DNA of 64,000 nucleotides from Pinus tabuliformis (lineage: Eukaryota > Streptophyta > Pinopsida > Pinales > Pinaceae), in assembly GCA_031772625.1 (NCBI GenBank), contig CM062804.1:273079174-273143173 (forward strand), read 5' to 3'. The notes under the pieces were generated by a model. It saw only the letters and a list, made by a program, of their open reading frames with translations. It had not been told where the DNA came from and made no database searches. The position numbers were made by a program, and so were the translations under genes. This document shows positions 1 through 12,136 of this stretch, piece after piece (position 1 is the stretch's first letter; every line of letters starts with the position of its first letter).

Positions 1-1409
1 CAACCATAGGTATCTTCCTAAAATTGATCAGAGACTTATTTTATTCTGGGAATTTTGTGCTTTGTAAAGGTGGTACAGCTTTTTATTAAAATAGAAAAGT
101 CTTGTACTACTTAATGGTGGCAGCCAGTCTTCGCAAAGGAATGTGGTTATTGGCATCATTCTTACTTAATATATCGCTTTGAAAGTGGATTGACTCTAAC
201 CTGGTTGGTTCCAATCGGAAGACATTTAATCTATATATTTCACAGTGCTGATGATGAATTATTCCAACACTGTTGTCTCAAATTTTGCAAGTAAAGCAAT
301 TGACTTGAAAATGCCATCTATATAAATGTGCAGTTCAATGATCGAGAGGTATTAAACCCGAGGTGTCCCATAAAACTTGTAAAAAGTATGGACTTTAGCA
401 GCCCCTGGTTAACCAGGTGTCCCATAAACGTTCATCATTATCCACTAACAGTGCACTTCCAACAAGATTTAGTTTTCCAGGACAAGACAAAATATGCCAA
501 TACAAATAGTATTTGTTGCTTGTTTCTACCTGAAAGGGGCACTGGAGAGCGGCCAGCTCTTAGGACAAACTAGGGGAGACATGGTGTATCAGAAAATAGA
601 CCAGGCTATAATAAACACAGACTGTTGGAAATAATCCAGCAATAGAATGAGCGTCAAATTATATTTTGATCAAACCATATTACAGCAACAGAGAATCAGA
701 CCTGGTCATTAATCTTATAATTGCAATTAGTTGAATGTCAAAAGACTAATGGAGAATCTGACGAAGAAAATCCAAGGAGAGATGGGGCACAGGGGATCTC
801 ATTCAAAACCTGATACCAACAATCAAGCAAAGGCTCATACTTTCTTAAAACAATTAGAGGTTTCCCTAAATGAAGGTAAAACCGATAAAACAATTAGAGT
901 TTTCCTTAGATGAAGGGGCCAATTTGTAACACATTTGCAATGGGGGTCTGCATTGGTTCAGAGAACTTCAGACTATTTACATTTAGCTGGAAGGACAATA
1001 AATGACACAAATCAACCAAGGTGGTACTTGTGTTGGAGAACCAACGAATTGCAAAAGTGAATAACAATGAAATCCATGAAGTGGTGGTGTCAATAAACAC
1101 TGCTATAGCTCAACAAATAATGGATAGCATCATATAATCTATTCAACAATGACAAACTGATCCATAGGATCATTTATATATAACCCAAAGAATAACTAAC
1201 TACCATAGAATAAGGAAGCAATAGTCAACTTTGATCACCTTAGCCTAACCCCAAATCTCTTACTTTTCTGTGTCAACATGCACACCAGTCCACTAAGTCG
1301 AGATCGCCTTTAGTTGGTGTGACCAACCAATCGATACCCCAGTGGACTCCCAAGTTGACCGTGGCCATCAACTGACTATCTCCAGAAGGTTACCTACTAT
1401 ACCAACACT
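1..1409. other. Unassigned AT-rich DNA
   Basis: I recognise no gene here; the open frames at 328-573 and 731-913 have no familiar domain. A 40-bp unit is tandemly repeated with some divergence (starts 847 and 887). The last part, about 1230-1409, may be the 3' LTR of the minus-strand copia relic that follows: on the minus strand a purine tract (GATGAGGGGAG) directly precedes a TGTTGG start at 1409, as expected for a polypurine tract and LTR start. Confidence 0.5.
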
Positions 1410-2561
1410 CCCCTCATCAGCACAACACAACTCTGAAAATTCAAGAAATCAAATTATCCATGTACACAGCCTTGTAATTGTAACTTCCTAAAGCCCAAGC
1501 ATAGCTTGAAGTTTCACATACTTAGCTTTACCAATGGCTTGATAAAGATATCAGCAATCTAATCATTTTTCTTGCAAAAAAACAAGAGAGATTTTTCTTG
1601 TACCAACAGTTTCAAATAATGTGCATCAAGCACTACATGCTTCAGTTTACTATAGGAACAAGAGTTTCCACTACCTGTATCACACTCTGATTGTCATGAC
1701 TCACAATACACTAAGGTCAACTCCTTAAAAGGGAATCTAAGCTCAACCATTAGGTTGCGAATCCACACTGCCTCTATGTCAGCATTAACTGCACCTCTAT
1801 ATTTAGCCTCAAAGGTTGATAAGGAGAGGGTCTTTTATTTTTTACAAGATGACACTATGGATCTAGATCCAAAATGAAACACATAGCTAAAAGGCAACTC
1901 TATTATCTCTGTCTTCAACCCAATTTGAGTTGGTATAACCAACCGATTGGTTCACATCCTTCCTACAATATTATATTTAAACTAATGTGCACCATTGATG
2001 TAGTAAACAATCAAGTTTGCAACCTTCAAGTGACTCACTTTTGGATCGTATGTGAATCTACGGACCATACTTATAGCAAAGGATATAACAAATCAATTGT
2101 GAGTCAAATCAATAAGTCTACCAAACAAGTTGTTTGTAAAGAGTAGCATCAACTTTCAAAGAATCACACTCCTTGGTCAACTTCTTGCCACTGATATGGT
2201 GTCGCACATGATCTACAATCTTCCATCTTGAGCCTTTGTAATAGATTCAGCGCATATTTAGGTTGAGATAGAAAGATATTGTCACCCATTTGCAAAACTT
2301 GGATGCCCAAAAGGAAATGCAATGGACCCAAGTCAATCATTTCAAATATATCTACTAAATGTTTCTTCAAACCCAACAATAAGACGACACTACCTCTAGT
2401 AATGACTACATTGTTGATGTTTCTAGCTCATGCAGATACTTCTACACAAACCTTAGTGTCTAGGCATGTAGAAGTCACCCAAAATATACTTATGACACTT
2501 GCTCAAGTATGAGTAAGTTGTTGTAACTTCACCTAAGTCTAACTTAGGCAAAGCATATAAT
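1410..2561 (-). pseudogene. Degenerate Ty1/copia RT-RNase H relic (Copia-0)
   Basis: Minus-strand remnant of a copia polyprotein. At 2379-2164 the translation contains IDLGPLHFLLGIQV and LSQPKYALNLLQR, the familiar stretch just after the copia RT active site. Lower down, around 2000-1750, a decayed RNase H follows: GYTNSNW in place of GYTDSDW, and STFEAKYRGAV...EAVWIRNL in place of the AEAEY...EAIWL block. Stops and frameshifts are frequent, so it is not functional. Its upstream part (higher coordinates) is cut off at the Copia-1 insertion and I do not find it continuing on the far side at 6930. Confidence 0.75.
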
Positions 2562-3672
2562 TGTTAAATTTTCTAAGTCTATCCGTTAGAAAATTAATTG
2601 TTAAATTTTCTAAGTCTATCCATTAGAAAATTAATCTTTATTCTGCTGGTTTATTTCTTTTACTTGTAAATTCTGAACAAGTTATTTAAAACATTTAAAT
2701 ACTGAAATAAACACAATACAGTCACAACATCTACAGATCATCAACTAAAAGAAAACAAGCACACAAGTGACACCTTTATTTTTGGACAAATGTCCCCGGA
2801 AAAACCCAATGCAGAAAAACTGATGCAGCTATTCTGAGGGTTTATTATTATGCAGTATTTCCTTGAGTACAACTGGGTGCCTAACCGGCTTACCCGACAG
2901 AGAAAAATACACGGCAGCAATACCTCTATATTCGGAAACAGGTATTCAGAAAACATGTTCCATGAAACCCTCTCCGACACAACTGAAGCTCAGTGCTGGC
3001 CATTTTGGCCTCTGCATCAGCCTCCTGCTGACCTGCGTCAGGCTTCAGACCCAGGACCCTCTGCGTCAGCCTTTTGAGGCACAGTGCAGCCTCTGGGACC
3101 CTCTGCATCACTCCAGCAACCTATGCGTGGATGACACAATCCCTCTGGCTTCTGTGTTGTCTTTGTTGGGCTCTGCGTACCCTGGACTGGTTGTTGCTCT
3201 CGCTCTCTGCTTCTGTGCTAGTCTCTCAATATTGTCTATGCCTCTCTGCCTCGTACTCACTAACCCTCATTGCTGATCATTGATTCAACTTTGCTTAGCA
3301 ACCCCGCTCTAGCAAAATGAATGATTGATCTCTCTGGTGTATTCTCCAACTGACCCTCAAGCCTCTTCTTATACTTTTCTCGTTGGTCCTTCAATGGCTG
3401 AGATTAAATCTCTAATCAACGACTAAGATTCGATTTGGCTTGATCCATGACTTTTGGAACCTTCTAACCCAGTTTTATATTAATACCCTTTAATATTTTA
3501 TTTTTCTTAAGTTTAGACTTAGGAACTCCATTAAAAATATTAATTATTTTAATATGTCCCAAACCGGGTACAATCTGTCCAAACTATTTCTAGGTCTTGG
3601 AGATCTAATGTGCTTTAGCCTCTCCACCAATTTTCATGGCTAGATCACATCTGATGCTACCCCAAATCAACG
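2562..3672 (-). repeat. Copia-1 3' LTR (left)
   Basis: Direct repeat of 5904-6929. Its outer end carries a 37-bp tandem duplication of the terminal segment (starts 2562 and 2599). The inner end lies next to the polypurine tract. A TATAAG motif on the minus strand near 3370 is a plausible TATA element. Several overlapping plus-strand open frames at 2850-3283 are shadows of this LTR. Confidence 0.8.
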
Positions 3673-4479
3673 CTCCCTCTTAGCGAGGACTGTGCTCTAG
3701 TAATACTCTTCACTGAGCATCACTCTGATTATCTAGCACTGGTACTTGTGCTAATGCTAGGCCTCCCCGCCCAACATCCTCTGCACTGCTGCATCCTGTA
3801 CTGTTGCCCATGGCCCTGCCATTGCCACTGCTGCATCCGTACGGCAGCTCCCTCTGCATTTGTGCTGCTGCTGGTCCATCCTCCCAACACTGCATCTGCA
3901 CTGCATCCCCCTCTCATCATGCTGCATCGTGCTACTACATACTGCTACTGCACTGCAACTCAGTTACTGAGAAGTAAGTAACTGATCCACCCAACTTCTG
4001 ACATCCCTGTCAGGCTAGAAACACTCCCGATGTTGAAGCTCTCTCTGTCGCTAACAAGTGCTCCCTCTACTGACCTCTGCACTGCTGCAACAACTCCCTG
4101 CATCTCGCACCGTTGCAAACCTCTCTGTGCCATCCTACACCGTTGCAACATTCTTCGTGCCTCTCGCACTGTTGTATCTTGCTAGCCTTGCGCTGCCCGG
4201 GGACTCCTGCATTATAGCACTCTCTGTCGCTTCATCCACATCCGTCTCTACCTACATCTGCCAATCCTGCTGCTCCTCTTCGGGGCTCTCGTAGCAAGGT
4301 ATAATCCAAGAGGTTGGGTACCTCAAGGATCCTACCCCTCATCGCCTGTAGTCCTTCTACAGCTCGATGTCTCCCCACTTCTTCTCAAGTGGCACATGAG
4401 CACTCATGGCACAATCGCCATCCTCCTCAACTTCTTTCTCTACCCTCGCTGGCGCTGCCTTCAAGTCAGAAGCCTCTCC

Positions 4480-5224
4480 CTTACTCTTCTTCCTTGGACA
4501 CTAGTTCGCATAGTGACCCAGTTCCCCACAATGGAAGCACTTGACCTTGGAGAGGTCCTTCTTCCTATTCTCCTGCTTTCCCGCAAGATGCTAGAGCCGC
4601 ATCCTCTTCCTCTTCTTTCTTGATCCTGATCCTTTTGCTTCTACTCCCTGCCTTGGTCAGCCGTTTGATCTTTTCTTGACGAAGAGCCGCCCACAGTTCT
4701 TCCCAATCCGGAAGACTCGTCCTGCCCAGTATGCTCTGGACAAATGTCTCCCAATCCTCAGAGACTGCATTAAGTGCGGTCCTTACCATCAACTCTTGAT
4801 CTGGCATGGCCACTATGGAAGTCAATTAGTCACAGATCTCCTTCAACCGATCGAGGAAGACATCTATCTACTCTCCCTTCTGCGTCTGGTATGACCTTAG
4901 ATGATTCTCCATGAGCATCTTCCTCTGCACGGAAGTATGTTGGTACAATGTCTTCAAAGTGTCCCACATCTCCTTTGTCTTTTCCTTCTCGACAATATGT
5001 GGTACCACATGATCCTTGACCCCATCAAGGATGATTCACTTTGCCTTAGCCATTGCCTCCTCGTACCTTTCATTGGCTACCGGGTCAACTAGGATAACCA
5101 TCACTCTCAAGGCGAAACCCTTGATACGATGTCTGTCTAGAATGGACAAGATCCTGGCCTTCCAGACCACAAAGTTGGACGCTCCGTCTAGCTTGTCCTG
5201 ATCTCTCAGCCCATTCACGGCCAT
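4480..5224 (-). pseudogene. Copia-1 gag (UBN2/DUF4219 type) with zinc knuckle
   Basis: Reads from ATG at 5224 leftward. The N-terminus has the copia gag signature LDGASNFVVWKARI. The middle, around 4825-4650, has a UBN2-like segment (LNAVSEDWETFVQSILG, LPDWEELWAALRQEKIKR). Near 4550-4500 a CCHC zinc knuckle of form CFHCGELGHYAN-x-C is visible, interrupted by a stop. Another stop lies near 4828, just before LTSIVAMPDQEL. Gag would form the cytoplasmic virus-like particle that packages element RNA. The family call is firm; function is lost. The sequence from about 4480 down to the LTR is comparatively GC-rich and shows no pol domains. Confidence 0.8.
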
Positions 5225-5888
5225 CTCGCTACTCTTCTCTGTCGACTCCTCCGAGTCTCTCTACCTCTCGCCTAGAAGTTCTTGGTTCAAATCCTGCTGA
5301 GTCTCTCTACTTCCCGTTTGGAAGTTCTCGGTTCGACTCCTGCTGAGTCTCTCTATTTCTCGTCTGGAAGTTCTCTTCTGGACTCCCTCTGAGTCCCGAT
5401 TTCCCTCCTGCAAATCCTTCTACCAATTGTCAAGTTGCTCCTCTCCGATTGTCTGTGCAACTGCAACACTGATCCAGATTCCTTGGCTAGAAATCTGCCT
5501 TGGTAGAAACTCCCTCTACCTTGGTCTTGCCCTGTTAGGCACTGTTCTAACCATAGTACCCCACCAGCTTCGCTCCCGCAAACTGCCCACAGCTTCCTTC
5601 GCCCTAGCAACTGAAGGATTAAGCCTCTTGGCTCTGCCCAATCTCGGCGTCGACAAATCAGCTCCCCCAGCCAACTACGTTAGCCCTCCTGGCCTCTACG
5701 TGAGCCTCTCTCTACCCTCCTCAGCCTCTGCACTGGCCTCTCTCTGGCCCAAACTGATGACGCAATCCCTCTACGTCAACCCTTTGTCTATCGCTTCTGC
5801 AAGGATCAGCTACTGTCACTCGAGACATCTGATTCTGCTGCAAATGCTCTGCTCAACTGATGCCTTCAGTTCTCCTTTGACCTGCAAC

Positions 5889-5903
5889 CACACTCTGATA
5901 CCA
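5889..5903 (-). other. Copia-1 primer binding site
   Basis: On the minus strand the sequence immediately after the LTR reads TGGTATCAGAGTG, matching the 3' end of plant initiator tRNA-Met used to prime copia reverse transcription. It fixes the LTR edge at 5904 and the element's orientation. Confidence 0.8.
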
Positions 5904-6929
5904 TGTTGAATTTCTAAGTCTATCCGTTAGAAAATTAATCTGTATTCTGCTAGTTTATTTCTTCTACTTGTAAATTTTGATCAAGTTATTTAAAAATACC
6001 GAAATAAACACAATACAGTCACAACATCTATAGATCATCAACTGAAAGAAAACAAGCACACAAGTGACACCCATATTTTTGGACAAATGTCCCTGAAAAA
6101 ACCCAATGTGGGAAAACCGGTGCAGCTATTCTGAGGGTTTATTATTATGCAATATTTCCTTGAGTACAATTGGGTGCCTAACATGGCTCACCCGACAGAG
6201 AAAAATACACGGCAGCAATACCTCTATATTCGGAAATAGGTATTCAGAAAACATGTCCCACGAAACCCTCTCCGACACAATTGAAGCTTAGTGCTAGCCC
6301 TTCTGGCCTCTGCGTCAGCCCCAGGACCCTCTACGTCAGCCTTCTGAGGCACTGCACAGCCTTTGGGACCCTCTGCGTGGATGACGTAGTCCCTCTGGCT
6401 TCTGCGTTGTCTCTGTTGGGCTCTGTGTAGCCTGGACTGGCTGCTGCTCTCGCTCTCTCTGCATTTGCGCTAGTCTCTCAGTATTGTCTCTACCTCTCTG
6501 CCTCATTACTCACTGCCCCTTGTTATTGATCACTTATTCAACTTTGCTTAGCAACCCCGCTCTAGCAAAATGAATGATTGATCACTCTGATGTATTCTCC
6601 AACTGACACTCAAGCCTCTTCTTATACTTTTCTCATTGGTCCTTCAACAGTCGAGATTAAATCTCTAATCAACGACTAAGATTAGATTTGGCTTGATCCA
6701 TGACTTTTGGAACCTTCTAACCTAGCTTTATATTAAAATTTAATACCCATTAATATTTTTTTCCTAAGTTTAGACTTAGGAACTCCATTAAGAATAATTA
6801 TTATTTAATTATCTCCCAAACCGGGTACAATCTTTCCAAACCAATTGTGGGTCTTGGAGATCTCATGTGCTTTAGCTTCTCCACCAATTTTCTTGGCTAG
6901 AGCACATTCGATGCTACCCCAAATCAACA
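5904..6929 (-). repeat. Copia-1 5' LTR (right)
   Basis: Begins TGTTGAATTTC and ends ATCAACA on the plus strand. It matches the left LTR over its whole length, with scattered substitutions and small indels. Confidence 0.8.
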
Positions 6930-7323
6930 ATAACTAATTATGTTGGCAACTGAGCTAAAGAAACATAAGAAAAGTAAAGTATTTACTTTAGTCATTATGT
7001 TTTAATCTCAACCATTGATCTCAAGTGAGATGAGAACTAATCTCAGCCATCCATCACTTTCAAGATTAGGGTTAGGGATTTAGCTCAAAGAAAAGTTATA
7101 AAAGCAAGGCTAAGGAGAGGAGATAGACACGCCCGGTGCAAACCATTAAGAGTAATTTTCTCAAGTGAGGACTATGATAATCAAATGTGCCAGGTCCAAG
7201 GAACGTGCAGGGGTTTAGCATAGGAGATCCAGATCAACCAAGGACATCAAGGATAGATCTAGGGCCTAATCAGTTGAATCAAATCCAAGGTATGTTGTAA
7301 TTGTAAATTTCTCAATTGGGCCA
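6930..7323 (+). repeat. LTR-like fragment, left part
   Basis: From 6942 (TGTTGGCAACTG) the sequence looks like an LTR: a TATA motif (GTTATAAAAG near 7096) and a later segment (about 7200-7300) related to the LTRs at 11280 and 16187, including 'gatctagggc'. It stops at 7323 where hAT-D is inserted and resumes at 9572, ending about 9795. I could not find a matching partner LTR. Confidence 0.4.
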
Positions 7324-8427
7324 CAATGCTATCAGAACCAAACCGGTGACCGAACCGAAAAACCTTGTTGATCGGGAACTAGTCGAAACCGGACCAGAAC
7401 CAGTAAAAAAACCGGACCAAAAAACCTGTGGACCAAAAACACATAAAATATTCAAATTGTAAAGAACATATATATTCATGTGCATCCATATGAATCCAAA
7501 CCATTTATGCACAAATAAGCAAAAACTCTCATTTATATAGCATGTACAGGTGCACATAACCAAAATAGCATCGAGTGCAATGCATCTCTGAACCAAAAAT
7601 ACATCAACAAATAGGCTCTATATGGCCTCTAACATTCTAAAAATATCATGCTACAACAAATACCTAGCTATCATCAAAATCATTGCCTATATTGAGATAT
7701 TCATCATCAATATCACCCTCTAAGCATTAAAATAAGATAGAAATGTCATGTCAAGATTTTGTTTGAGTGATGGGTACATTTTAGTAGGGTCATGAGAGAG
7801 GATTTCGACAATTAATGCAACTAACATCAAGGTACATAAAGGGTTTGGTGCTCTTGATTAAATACTAATTCCATACCCTCGTACATGACAAAATCTAATG
7901 GAAACGTTGCAATCCCCCAAATCCAGAAATCTTGAAAAACTGTTAACTCTGTTGGATTTTGAGGGAGATCTAAAATTCTACTTTCTCCATATGAAATCCA
8001 ATGAGGTCTAAACCACTCTCAAACATCCCAAGTCATTTCATGGTAATGTTAAAAATTTAAGTAAAAGGATGAAAGGAGAATGCCACTTTTACTTTAAGAA
8101 TTTAACGTTACAATGAAATGCATAGCGATACTACGGCCATAGGCTTGAATAGTAGGCTACCCCACTCAAAAAATCATGTTTTTTTCTTAAAAAATTGCGT
8201 CGAACATCTTTGGTCGAATTCTACAAAACCGTCGTTTCAATACAACATCGGTTGGTTTGGTGAAAAATGGCCAGTTCGGTACCAATCCGACCGGTTCCAT
8301 TACAGCACTGGCTGGTTCGGCACCAAACTGGCCATTCCCAGTTCCGAACCGAGAACTGGACCGTTTGGCCACCAAACTAGTCGGACTAGCGAGTTCTACC
8401 GATTTCAATCTAGTTATGATAACACTT
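7324..8427. mobile_element. hAT-D: non-autonomous hAT element
   Basis: Ends are imperfect inverted repeats: CAATGCTATCAGAAC at the left, and AAGTGTTATCATAAC when the right end is read on the minus strand. Eight-base flanks TTGGGCCA (7316-7323) and TTGGGCCC (8428-8435) differ at one base, as expected for a hAT target duplication. No transposase is present. Both ends are rich in short accGG/tcGGt-type subterminal motifs. The middle (about 7760-8118) carries the shared hAT module, including a hairpin at 8035-8118, in the same orientation as in hAT-A. Confidence 0.65.
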
Positions 8428-8434
8428 TTGGGCC

Positions 8435-9571
8435 CAATGTTTTAAAACTCCGACTCGGCCGAGGGTCAACTCCAACTCGGGCGAGGGTCGACTCCGACTC
8501 GGTATCGACTCGGCCAGCTCGATTTCAATGACTCGGTCGTTGTAAAAATACATTAAATATTTATTTTTTATAAAAATACATAATTTTAAATATTTTCATT
8601 CATGTTTCCGAACACACAGCATTAGAATATAGATAGAAGACAACATATGATCAAAGTAGGCTCATGAACATATCCATTATATCAAAATGGCACCCAGTGC
8701 ACTGTCCAATACATACACGATGATGATATAGAAATCAAAACAAAAACACATAACCAAGGAGGCTAGAAATGGCCTCTACAACAAAAGTCTGTGACCAGTA
8801 CTACTAGCTACTGCTAGAGTTGCCATCATCATTTGGTTCAGTGTTACTTGGGAGTGGGAGCGAAAGCGGGGAGCGAGAGCAACATTTTCAGAAGCTCCCA
8901 GTTTGGGAGCGAATCCCGGAGGAGTTCGACAACCAATGTCACTAACATCAAGGTACATAGAGCGATTGGTGCTCTTGATTAAATACGAGTTCCATACCCT
9001 AATACATGACAAAATTCAATGGAAACATTGCAATCCCCCAACCATGAAATCTTGAGAAACTAATAAGTCTGTTGGATTTTGAATGAAATCTAAAATTCTA
9101 CTTTCTCCATATGAAATCCAATGAGGTTGGAACCACTCTCAAACATCCTGAGTCATTTCATGGTAATGTTAAAAATTTAAGTAAAAGGATGAAAATGAAG
9201 ATTAAGGGGAATGTCACTTTTACTTTAAGAATTTAACATTACCATGAATAGCATTTCAATACTAAGAATCAGAGTGAGACGGGGAAACCCATGACTCAAA
9301 CAGGGAAGCCCAGGGAGTCCCCCACACTCGGAAAAATTAAAAAAAAAAATAAAAAACGGTTTTTTGGGGTTCACTGGCCACTGTCCATAACCTGGCCGGG
9401 TTGATACAGACTCGGCCGAGTTGGCCGGGTTGATACAGACTCGGCCGAGCTGGCCGGCTCGGTATTAACTCAGCCGACTGAACCGGTTCAATGGCTAGGT
9501 CAAATTTTTTTTGACCGACGCGGACCAACTTGGCTGAGTTAATTCCGAGCCGGCCAGGTTTAAAAACACTG
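8435..9571 (-). mobile_element. hAT-A: deletion derivative of the hAT-B family
   Basis: Starts CAATGTTTTAAAAC and ends TTTAAAAACACTG, the same termini as hAT-B. Flanks are TTTGGGCC (8427-8434) and GTTGGGCC (9572-9579). Reading leftward, the part at 8590-8850 matches the 3' end of hAT-B, including the last transposase codons and 3' untranslated region. The rest of the transposase is gone and is replaced by the shared module (8850-9280), whose inner end carries the GCTCCC-rich terminus seen in hAT-E. It is non-autonomous. Confidence 0.75.
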
Positions 9572-9795
9572 GTTGGGCCATTATCCTAGGGTGGGAGAGC
9601 AAGTAGGTTCTAATCAAAAGTTAATGAAGCACTGATTTGATTGGGTAGAGTTTGTATGTGTCACATATGATTGAGATTGGTTGTAATTCTACTTTCGTTG
9701 AATAATTACGTTTAGAAACCAATTGTGCTTTTACCTAGTAGATCGGTAATAAATCTATTAGGAACTAATCACCAGGTGCTTGGTTTTGAAATTAA
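9572..9795 (+). repeat. LTR-like fragment, right part
   Basis: Continues the sequence interrupted at 7323. GTTGGGCCATTATCCTAG...AAGTAGGTTCTA parallels the LTR segments near 11812 and 16668. It ends near AAATTAACA at 9795. Confidence 0.4.
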
Positions 9796-9849
9796 CATAC
9801 ATCACCAACATATAGTGTACCAAATAAAGTATCGTTATTAACATTTGAA

Positions 9850-10290
9850 ACATAAATATTGTGCTCTGATTCAAAAAGTTTGAGATCAAAGTCGAGAAAG
9901 AGTATCAATTTTCTCATGCCATGCCCTGGGGGCTTGTTTCAAACCATAAAAAAAAATCTTTAATCGACACACAAGACTGCCATCCTTCTCATATAAATCT
10001 CCTCAACAAGAACATCATCTAAGAAAGCACTCTTGACATCCATCTAATGTATGTCCCATCCAAGTCACACAAGTGAAAGAATAATCCTAACAAAATTCAT
10101 CTTTCCCACAAGGAAAAAGAACCTAATGTAGTCGATGCCTTCCTGCTAAGAGAAACCTTTTGCTACAAGTTGAACCTTTTGCCTCTCTACAACACCTTCA
10201 AATGTGAATTTAGTCTTGTAAAACCTACATTATTTCCTTGTAGTTGCATAACTAAGTCTCGGGTTTTCTTCTTCATCAAGAAATTGTAAT
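9850..10290 (-). pseudogene. Degenerate copia reverse transcriptase relic
   Basis: On the minus strand, around 10055-10023, the translation gives GWDIH-stop-MDVKSAFL, the copia RT block that contains the first catalytic aspartate (QMDVKTAFL in intact copies). Neighbouring sequence fits the following RT region but is full of stops. No LTRs or primer site could be tied to it. Confidence 0.6.
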
Positions 10291-11279
10291 CTTTAGCCAT
10301 AGCATTCACATTGTTACACCTCACATATTGTATGAGGTTTCACATTGTGATTTTCATCACATTTGGAGTTTGTTGGTGGTTCACAAGGCTTCTAATGGAC
10401 TTGGGGGTGACACACCTTCAATGAGCTTCTCCTCTTCTTGGCATTAGAGATAATTTGTTGAGGAGCTTTACTTCTCCTCTTGGTGGACGGTCATGGTTTT
10501 GATGCTAGTTTCATGCCTTTGGATCACCCTTTTCTTTTTGTAGCATCTTAGTGACTTTGTATGAATGTTATGATGTTGGTTTGTCACTAAGAGGAAGGGG
10601 TGTTCTAGATGATCCTCATGTTTTAGATGTGTGATGGTGAGATACTTGATGATTGGATGGATTTAGCACTTTCTTATGTCCGCTTTTCTTATGATGTTGA
10701 TGTTATGGGGTAAAGCACGTTGCCTTGGTAAGAATTTCCAAGGTGACCTAACATTGAGATACCAGACATCACCTAGGGGGAATGTGTGAATTTCCAAGGT
10801 GATCTAACATTGAGATACTAGACATCCCCTATGGGAACATCTTTGATGAAGATTAGTACCCTTGTTGATGTACTTTTTCCTAAGTTTGAGTTAGGGATGA
10901 AGGAGGTCTACTACGTGTTTATGTGACGATCTAGCCTTTTCTTAAGGTTGGATGATGTATTTTTGAAATATTAGTACATTGAAGGTGGTGCACCCTAGGT
11001 TTAAACCTATGAAGAGCTTATATTTTGTGTTATGATGGTGATATTTTGCTAGAGGTATAACTTGTATTTACATGATAAAACACTTGATGGAGTGCACCAC
11101 TCATTGGCACACATGTTCGTGGTTATTTAGTCATCCAATGATTATTTGGAGCTAGACATTGGTTATACCAGAGCATTGGCCTTTGTACATAGTAGAGGAC
11201 GATTTGATCATTATATTGGTTGTACTTTACTCTATTAGTGGGGCACCCTACTTCATTTGGCATCCTTACATGCTTGGAT
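10291..11279. other. Unassigned sequence with a 56-bp tandem duplication
   Basis: No recognisable coding domain. A 56-bp unit beginning GAATTTCCAAGGTGA is repeated at 10732 and 10788. The stretch ends at the insertion point of the 11280-16914 element; its continuation lies at 16915-17199. Confidence 0.5.
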
Positions 11280-12051
11280 TGTTGATGTTTTGGGTAGCAT
11301 CGAGAGTATTCCCATCTGTGGGGCAAGTGGGTTAAGTGATGGAGCTTTGCACCCATAGGCCCATGGTATTATGATAACAAATGATATAGACCCATGGTAT
11401 TGCACCCTTTGGAAAAGTATAAGTACAAGGGTGAGTGATTAATTCTTTGCGTCAGCAAGAGAGCGTCTTGCCGAGCATGGCCGAGAGGGTGAAGCAAGGT
11501 CAAGTTGGATCAAGAGGACCAAGAGGGTCAAGCAGGGTAGAGTTGGGCCAAGAGGACCTGAGCAGGGCTAAGCATAGAGACGCGTAGGGGCACGAGACAT
11601 TGAGAGAGAGAGATTCTCTCAAGTAAGTAAGAGATCTGCATGAATAATATTGCAAGTTTGTTGTGGGCGAGATACTCAGTTGTGCCAAGTACTAGGAAAG
11701 AGCACAGAGCAACAAAGGAGATTTAGATCAACCAAATCAAGAACAAACCTAGGGCTTGATCCGCCAAATCAAATATAGGGTAATTGTTGCACGTGTAATC
11801 TCCTCGAGGGCCATTATCCTAGTAAGGAAGCCCGAGTAAGTTTTGAGAAGAATTTAATGAAGAACTATTGACTAGGCAAAACCTTGTGTGTAATATGTTA
11901 ATGTTCATGATCTAATTGTTGGCTTTATAAGTTCTGTTGTACTAAATTTGTTTTTGGTTAGGCACATCAGTGTGTTTCAGTCAATTATTTAATTTGAGAC
12001 TGTAACCAAATTTGGTGTGTGTATGCACCGAGTATGCCCAAAATTCTAACA
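11280..12051 (+). repeat. 5' LTR of the 11280-16914 element
   Basis: Direct repeat of 16187-16914, with the same terminal bases. It includes a GAGAGAGA stretch and the segment 'gcttgatcc', also seen in the LTR-like fragment near 7250. Confidence 0.8.
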
Positions 12052-12136
12052 TCATATCAGAGCATGGTCTCTGAAAAGGGCAGTTGGATCTGAGATTTGC
12101 ACAAGTGACAACTTTAAGAGGGAGTTGTAGAAACAG

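Larger units (their letters stand above)
2562..6929 (-). mobile_element. Copia-1: gag-only LTR retrotransposon
   Basis: Two direct repeats of just over 1 kb (2562-3672 and 5904-6929) flank a 2.2-kb body. Just inside the right repeat is the minus-strand tRNA-iMet primer site, and just inside the left repeat the minus-strand polypurine tract AAGAGGGAGCG, so the element reads leftward. The flanks ATAAT (2557-2561) and ATAAC (6930-6934) look like a target duplication with one change. The body encodes gag only; no protease, integrase or RT is visible, so it would need proteins supplied in trans. The LTRs have drifted clearly apart, so it is old. Confidence 0.85.

Noticed and set aside
2850..3283. 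Overlapping plus-strand ORFs up to 137 codons
   Set aside because: They lie wholly inside the Copia-1 LTR and are not kept in the partner LTR.
5427..5909. 160-codon plus-strand ORF, leucine/serine-rich
   Set aside because: Antisense shadow of the Copia-1 leader and primer-site region; no domain, and the element reads on the minus strand.
9572..9795. Complete fourth LTR element at 6942-9795
   Set aside because: No primer site, purine tract or partner LTR found; kept only as LTR-like fragments.
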